A stretch of DNA of 64,000 nucleotides. Source: Leptoclinus maculatus. Taxonomy: Eukaryota; Chordata; Actinopteri; Perciformes; Stichaeidae. The notes under the pieces were generated by a model. That model saw nothing but the letters and a program-made list of their open reading frames with translations. It was not told the DNA's origin and ran no database searches. Location: the NCBI GenBank assembly GCA_032191485.1, contig JAVDOI010000012.1, forward strand, positions 15,649,140 to 15,713,139, given 5' to 3'. The position numbers were made by a program, and so were the translations under genes. Shown here in pieces: positions 58,328 through 64,000 of this stretch. Position 1 is the stretch's first letter; each line of letters opens with the position of its first letter.

Positions 58328-58383
58328 GCGTGTGGTGCTGCACCTCAGCTGCAGGCTGCAGCTCTGTGAAATCGAGCTGCAAA

Positions 58384-58850
58384 GAGCCCCGGGGGGGGGG
58401 GGGAGCCTGCAAGCCTGCTAACAGAGTAGCAGACGCACGTGCAGACTGACTGCAGTTATTTTATTATGTGCCACAACTACACTCATTTTTCTTTTCTCCC
58501 AGATTACCTGTGTTGCACATTAGACTGTTGATCTGAGTGAGACGCAGAGACACGTGATTGGATGAGTTGGGCGTGAAATATTTTTTTTATAGACAATAAC
58601 AGGCTTTTGCAAGAATGTATCTTTTATCTATTTATATGTATTGAATCATTCACATGCATGCAGTCTTTGTTGGTCTTTGCATGTGAGAGATATGTGTCAC
58701 ACAGCAGTTTTTAGTTGCGCTCGCTGCTGGTGTCCCCGGCGTGCGTCGTGATTGGACGGGTTCCTCCCTATCCGTTACCAGGGGCGTGGAACCAAAGCGA
58801 GCTGAACGAGAAACACACGTTTTGTGTGCAGCCTCGCCGTCTTTCTAACC
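58384..58850. promoter_or_regulatory. Divergent NINJ1 / WNK2 promoter interval
   Basis: Lies between the candidate NINJ1 ATG (58327) and the WNK2 5' UTR. Contains ATTGG (inverted CCAAT) at 58557-58561 and 58751-58755 and an E-box CACGTG at 58551-58556; CpG content rises after 58720. Transcription starts are not determined. Confidence 0.4.
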
Positions 58851-59326
58851 TCCTCTCTGAGCAGAGACGACGGCGAGCGAATAACAGTTTGTCCGCCTAA
58901 ATTAATTGCCAGAGAAAGTGGAAAATTCCCGTGTCTCAAAGTGGTCTTTAAACTACACGCTGCGCACAGCGTCACGGCAGAGACTCGGCATCGTGAGCTG
59001 CTGCTGTATCTGATACTGAAGAGAGAGGATGCGAGGACTCTAAAGGAGATAAATACTATATATTCGACATGGGTTTCTCATCAATATGGGGGTCTGTGTT
59101 CCCTTAGCGAAGGCTGAGTTCACCCCGGATTTGTTTGCATGTCTTTTTTTGCGTGAAAATGTGGACACTAAGCAGATAGGGCGTTTTTAAAGTCCACCTT
59201 TTTTTTTGTCATTGGGTTTTTCACCCCAACGCTGGACCTGGCAGGTTCTGTCCGTGTCGGGTATCGATAACGAGTTTAGGTTGTTTTTGGTCTTTTTTTT
59301 TTCCTTCTTCGAGCAGAGGTAAGAAG
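58851..59326 (+). other. wnk2: WNK2 probable non-coding first exon
   Basis: CpG-containing DNA ending in two adjacent donors, GAG/GTAAGA (after 59318) and AAG/GTAAGT (after 59326). An acceptor CTGCAG at 59541 precedes the ATG exon. Start of this exon unknown. Confidence 0.4.
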
Positions 59327-59722
59327 GTAAGTCGTGTCTCCTTTCTTGGTTCAGTGTAATACAATGTTTTGAGGACTAGCTTACCTATTGTTAGCTTGTA
59401 TTAAACTCAAAGACATCAGCTGTCTTAAACTCCTGTAATGACTGACTTCCCCTTAAGCCAATACACAGTCAGCTGTGTTGTCCTACACAACAGGAGTTGT
59501 GTGTATTTTGTTTCACCAACTGGCAACGTTTCTTTCTGCAGCTCCTGATATCGGATGAGATCTCGTCTGTCACCCATCCCACCGTTGTCAGGCAAACTGC
59601 GTCACCTAGTGGACGCTGCAGGTACTCGCCTCTAAATCACGTTTGGGGGGGGGGGGGAAGTCTCGCCATGGCACGAATGACCTGGAAACCAAAGTGACTG
59701 AACTTTTTGTTTAAAAATCAGC

Positions 59723-60385
59723 ATGGAGCCGGAGGCTAACTCAAACTCCGAGGCCCACCAAGAACTGAAACGTCCATCCGTACCCGACTCTCAGTGCGAT
59801 CTCCCCACGAACATGCACAAGGCCGAGGGTGATGCAAATGTCAACCTTGTGGCCTCGGAGGCAGTGAGAGACGGCAGTAACCCCAGCGCGTACCCATCCT
59901 GCAGCTACCAGAGGAACGTGCACCAGAGGTTCATCAGGAGGAGCCTGTGGTTCTCTGAGACGGACGAGCAGGCCTTCGAAGCGGCGCCCGAGTGCGATAA
60001 CAGGAACAAGATCCTAAACATAAACCTGCGGACAATAGTGGACAGGACGCGGGGGACCAGCTGTGGGATACAGGAAGGCTCCAGCACCGAAAGCCAAGGT
60101 GGGCAAAAGGACAGCGCCACGGAGAGCGCCAGTGCCGACGAGGAGAAGGATAAAAGCGGAGATGATGCGTTGAATCACCTCACGTGCAGCGATGGCGGCG
60201 GTAAAGCCGCCATCAAGGCGTCCAGTGAGGAGAACGAGGAGGAGGCCGAGATGAAAGCGGTCTCCACATCACCAGGAGGAAGGTTCCTCAAGTTTGACAT
60301 AGAGCTGGGGAGAGGCTCCTTCAAGACGGTCTACAGGGGCCTGGACACTGAGACCTGGGTCGAGGTGGCCTGGTGTGAGCTGCAG
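59723..60385 (+). CDS. wnk2: WNK2 first coding exon (gene continues beyond window)
   Basis: WNK (with-no-lysine) Ser/Thr kinase that regulates SPAK/OSR1 and cation-chloride cotransport. 221 codons, M to CELQ, then CAG/GTAGAG in phase 0. ATG has A at -3 and G at +4. Residues 1-185 are a polar, acidic N-terminus with a conserved [18 protein letters not shown] segment. The kinase domain starts at [19 protein letters not shown]: the glycine loop with Lys201 (60323-60325) and, in VAWCELQ, Cys218 (60374-60376) in place of the usual catalytic Lys, the WNK hallmark. WNK2 among WNK1-4 is inferred from the NINJ1 neighbour. The next exon is not in the window. Confidence 0.93.
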
Positions 60386-61147
60386 GTAGAGTACTTACAC
60401 CGTGATTTACAATCTATCTCTGTGACACCCAAGCAGAGTCAGTTAAGTATAGACAACGCATATTCAGCAGCCACATATAACACCCTTTTCCCCTCATTCT
60501 TACTCTTGCAAATGGGCGAGGGAGACCCTTTAAGTAATAACTATCTTCACAATTTTTTGTGGAGGAATGCCTGACCCTCACATGAAGCCCCCTCTCTGTG
60601 GGTGAAGGTTCACACATGATGGTTGGTGTAATGGTGATGTCTTCAGGGAGCTGTCAACCCGCCTCATGGGGGGGAGTCAGCCAAGTTGCAAATGGGTTCC
60701 CACAAAATGTTTAAATGGTTTACACGAGGAAAGTGATTGACATTATCTGCTGACGTGGAGACGCGTAGCACCACTAATGGTGATCAGCAGGTTTTTGCAA
60801 ATGCAGGAGAGGAGAGGTCTACCTTGTCTTGCGTTACACAGACGGAGGAAAGCTTAGACTGTGCGGAGGTATTAACTAATTATTTCTGTCCTTTTGAGAC
60901 TGCAGCAGGGATTACCTCTCCCTCTCCCTCCCAGGAGGCTTAAGGGGGACTACTGTAAGCATGACTGGCCCCACTCAAAGAAAGATAACTTCTACCGTGA
61001 TTAGTTCTTCTCTCAACGTTCAGATTAACATAGTTAAGACTTTCAACCGTCTATATTCAACCATCCTTGATTTCTTTTTTGCTCTAGTCATTTGCCCAAC
61101 TGATGCAATGGCAGTGGACACAGTTATTAGGGTGGACAGTGCAGGAG

Positions 61148-61182
<35 letters not shown>

Positions 61183-64000
61183 GCTCCCTCCCTCAGTGCA
61201 ACAGGAGGCAGACGGACAGGAAGCCGCTGGGAGCAGTGTGGCGGCCCCGTGGCCCCGGTGAATACTAATTCCTACGGTTCTGAAAACATGCTGCGTCAGC
61301 AACCTGAGCGACCAAAAAAAATGCATCAAACTAAACCTGTTTTGTGTGATTAGTATCAGAAATAACTTCTGAAGATAACGTTGGATCGGAGAGTGAGTGG
61401 AGATGAGGTAGAGCCGAGAGACACGATGACTTCATTTGTGTGAGGATGTCATGCAGACCACATCTCCCTCATCTTGACATCGCTGCATTGGGCTCAGCGG
61501 ATGATGACATGTGGAACAGGAAGCAATTATCTGTGTTTTATTCTCCCCTGGTGACACATCAATGCTCCCTCTAGTGGACAGCCAGTGACGAATGTTAATC
61601 ACAATAAAAATGCTCCTTTCCTCACAAGCATGTTCTCATCTATTTGCTCTTTTATGTGTTATAGCTTTGAGCCATGAAAACGGTTGGATAAACAAAATGC
61701 TACGCTCACCCAGTTACAGTTAATTGATTCTCTTTGGATTTTGGACAAAACGAGACCTTTAATGATGTCACCTTCGACTCTAAAGGTGCGACATGTAAGA
61801 TTGGGAGCGTTCTATTGACTCTCAATGGCTCTCAACATGGCGACGGCTGAGCCAGTGGGTCACAGCTAACGATGCTAACGGAGCTAGCACCGCGGCAAAA
61901 GTGTTGACAGCGCTAACGGTGTTTACCTGAGGGAGAACCGGAGGGTGGGTAGTGGGTACTGAGCTTGAGCGACGACACTGATGGTCGGGACGGCGTTACC
62001 GCCGTGTGAGACCAGTACAGAGCGGCGGCCATGACATCACATGCACTAAAAGCGTGTACATAAAGCACGGAGAAGCTCGGATTAATCACACACCGAGGGA
62101 GAGCGACATCATTCTCTGCTCGGTCTATGTCTTTACATAGACAGTAGATGTTTGCTATAATACATTAATGCTCTGAATATCATATATTGCACTTTTAAGA
62201 CATTTTAATGGGTATTTTTCACCCTTTGGTGTTTTGTTAATCAAACAATTAATGTAGAAAATAACTGACAGATTAAAAGATAATACAAATAAAATGAAGC
62301 CTTACTTCAGATGTCTTGTTTTGTCTGATGAACTGTCCAAAACCAAAATTATATTTGATATTGTGAAAGACTAAAGGTCCATTTCATGTTTTAGACCAGG
62401 TTTACAGTTGTATCCTAAATCTGAGCAGATAGTGAATGAGATGTTTCATTGGCTTTCTTCAAGATAAATGTAGAGTTCATGGCCCCTGTGTGACTGTTGT
62501 GTGTCATACAAGGAGTCACTTTAAAGACTGGTAGTCTAAACCGAGAACCCACAATCGCACCACATCACCTCGGTCATCTCCAACAGCACAGTGCAAGTAT
62601 CAACTAGTTTTAAGATTGCACCCAAATGTTATTTAAAACATTTACAGATGCTTGTGTTGTGCATGTTTGCTCTTCAGTGTTGCATGTCTTTACAGAGGAG
62701 CTCTCTGTGGAGGACATAAGGAAGGAGACAGGACTCTGTGATTTTCCACTGTTTTCCCTCCTTCCAGTGGTCACATGGCTTTCCTCCTTACAAATTGTAA
62801 TCTGGTTCCGTGTTTATTCTCTCTCTCTGTTTCTCTCTCACTCAATCCTCTTCCCTCCCATTCCCATCTCCCCCACATCCCTGTGTCTGTGCCAGGCCGC
62901 TGGCCTCACACAGATGGCCCTGGCACAGACCATGATGTTGGCTTAATCTGAGAGAAAGATGACTATTGTGACTGCCTGTGTTTCTGTTCGCCTTGTCTCA
63001 TTTTATCATCGCTCACCGGAATTCATTTTTTTTTATTTTTGGAAGCTTCCTGTTTCGGCCAATTGAGGCTGTGTGTACAGATATCTATCTCTGCGTTGAA
63101 CACGCTCTCAGACTTCTCTGGTATTTGGCAGCGAGCTCGTTGCTCTGCAGATTAAATCTGGTTCTCAGCTCGTGAACGCGGAGCGGCCAATGATACTATG
63201 GCGGTGATATGAAGCTGCCAGTGTTCGCTGGAGATTTGGTCGTCCTCACGAGTTCAATGTCTTCGCTCCAAACACTAGATTTTTGCCGGAATGGCAGATT
63301 AGACAGAGCCATGTTTTGATAAGGATGCTCGTGTGTTTCTGAGCATAGTTTACGGCCGTCTCGTTGGGCAACAACCCTGTCTTGACTTGTCTAATGGGAA
63401 AATAGGAAAACAAAAGCTGGAGATGCTCAAGTGGGTCATTGGTTAAAGCCCACTTGGCATTAAGACGCCCTGGGAAGCAAAGGCAGCCAGACCCAGAGGC
63501 CAGATCTCCAGCTCCAGTGTCACTCAGCCAGCTGGAGAGGAAGGAGGACGAGCCTGTTAGAGCCACAGGAACGCGGCCTGTTGGAAAGAGGCTGGTTATT
63601 AATGAATTGGTGACGATGGGTTCTTGGTGAGGGCTTTGTACATATGGTCACGGTACTGTACTCTAACCATGTCTGCTCTGGTGCTCACTGGGTATTCATC
63701 CTCTGCGTTATTCCCATAGATTGTGTATAAGAAGTGGACGCAGTCACAGTGAGTCACCCATTGGTTTGTCGTGGTTTTGAAGCGTCGAGTTTGGCATTTT
63801 GGCCGTCGCCATCTTGGTTTTTTTTGCAACCTGAAGTGACTCGAGAAGGTGGAGCTACGTTCAACGAACGCTGAATAAGACATTTAGAGGCAGCTTTCAT
63901 GAACTAAAATCACAGTGTGAGGGGCGGAGAGGAGGGTCTGATTAGAGGACTTTAACATTCTTCTAGTTCATGATGTAAATTAGTCCCAAACAGTAGACTC
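60386..64000 (+). other. WNK2 intron 1 (part)
   Basis: Contains (TG)n at 61149-61180, a TIR element at 61780-62197, and at 63715-63930 part of the dispersed repeat with GAAGTGGACGCAGTCAC and CCATTGGTTTGT. No kinase exon follows within the window. Confidence 0.75.
61780..62197 (+). mobile_element. MITE-like element in WNK2 intron 1
   Basis: Starts CTAAAGGTGCGACATG and ends ATATTGCACTTTTAA, giving short imperfect inverted termini (AAAGGTGC / GCACTTTT) flanked by CTAA and TTAA. Interior CpG-rich with GCTAACG words. Relation to the TTAA family is likely only at the termini. Confidence 0.5.

Noticed and set aside
60386..60574. Extension of the WNK2 frame past CELQ
   Set aside because: Read-through into intron 1 after a good GTAGAG donor; kinase homology stops exactly at CELQ.
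62626..62946. 106-residue frame in WNK2 intron 1
   Set aside because: Includes an acceptor-like GCCAG and a CT-rich stretch, but does not encode the next WNK kinase segment.

Overview
The window looks like the nuclear genome of a ray-finned (teleost, probably percomorph-type) fish. Genes are split into small exons with GT-AG introns, (CA)n/(TG)n microsatellites are very dense, several short inverted-repeat elements are dispersed through introns and intergenic DNA, and the translated exons match vertebrate protein families. The species cannot be named from the sequence.

Five genes are readable: FGD3 (+, coding 3432-21245, 19 coding exons, 904 residues), SUSD3 (+, 33084-37255, 5 exons, 304 residues), CARD19 (+, 38321-45942, 6 exons, 181 residues), NINJ1 (-, 58327 down to 49243, 3 exons, 141 residues; its first exon is less certain) and the first coding exon of WNK2 (+, 59723-60385), whose gene runs off the right edge. 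The order and orientation are those of the human 9q22.31 block FGD3-SUSD3-CARD19-NINJ1-WNK2, and this synteny decides the paralogue assignments. Exon phases join without a break in FGD3, SUSD3 and CARD19.

Layout: 1-3.2 kb is upstream DNA with microsatellites. 3.2-22.7 kb is FGD3: an N-terminal proline-rich and acidic region with a DSGIDS degron, then DH, PH, FYVE and PH domains, then a 3' UTR. 22.7-32.7 kb is a 10-kb gene-free interval with repeats. 32.8-37.8 kb is SUSD3. 38.1-47.2 kb is CARD19, with transposon-derived repeats in its introns and a fold-back element in its probable 3' UTR. 49.2-58.4 kb is NINJ1, tail-to-tail with CARD19. 58.4-59.4 kb is a compact divergent promoter interval between NINJ1 and WNK2. 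60.4-64.0 kb is WNK2 intron 1.

The genes are not an operon. FGD3 is a Cdc42-type Rho GEF, SUSD3 a single-sushi membrane protein, CARD19 a mitochondrial tail-anchored CARD protein, NINJ1 the plasma-membrane-rupture protein and WNK2 an ion-transport kinase. The features most worth a second look are regulatory or structural: a GC-AG intron after a 31-nt exon with a CA repeat at its 5' splice site, pyrimidine microsatellites serving as 3' splice-site tracts in three genes, a 23-copy 17-bp minisatellite, TTAA-flanked MITEs, and fold-back repeats in and around CARD19. I found no tRNA, rRNA, CRISPR array or novel multigene system.
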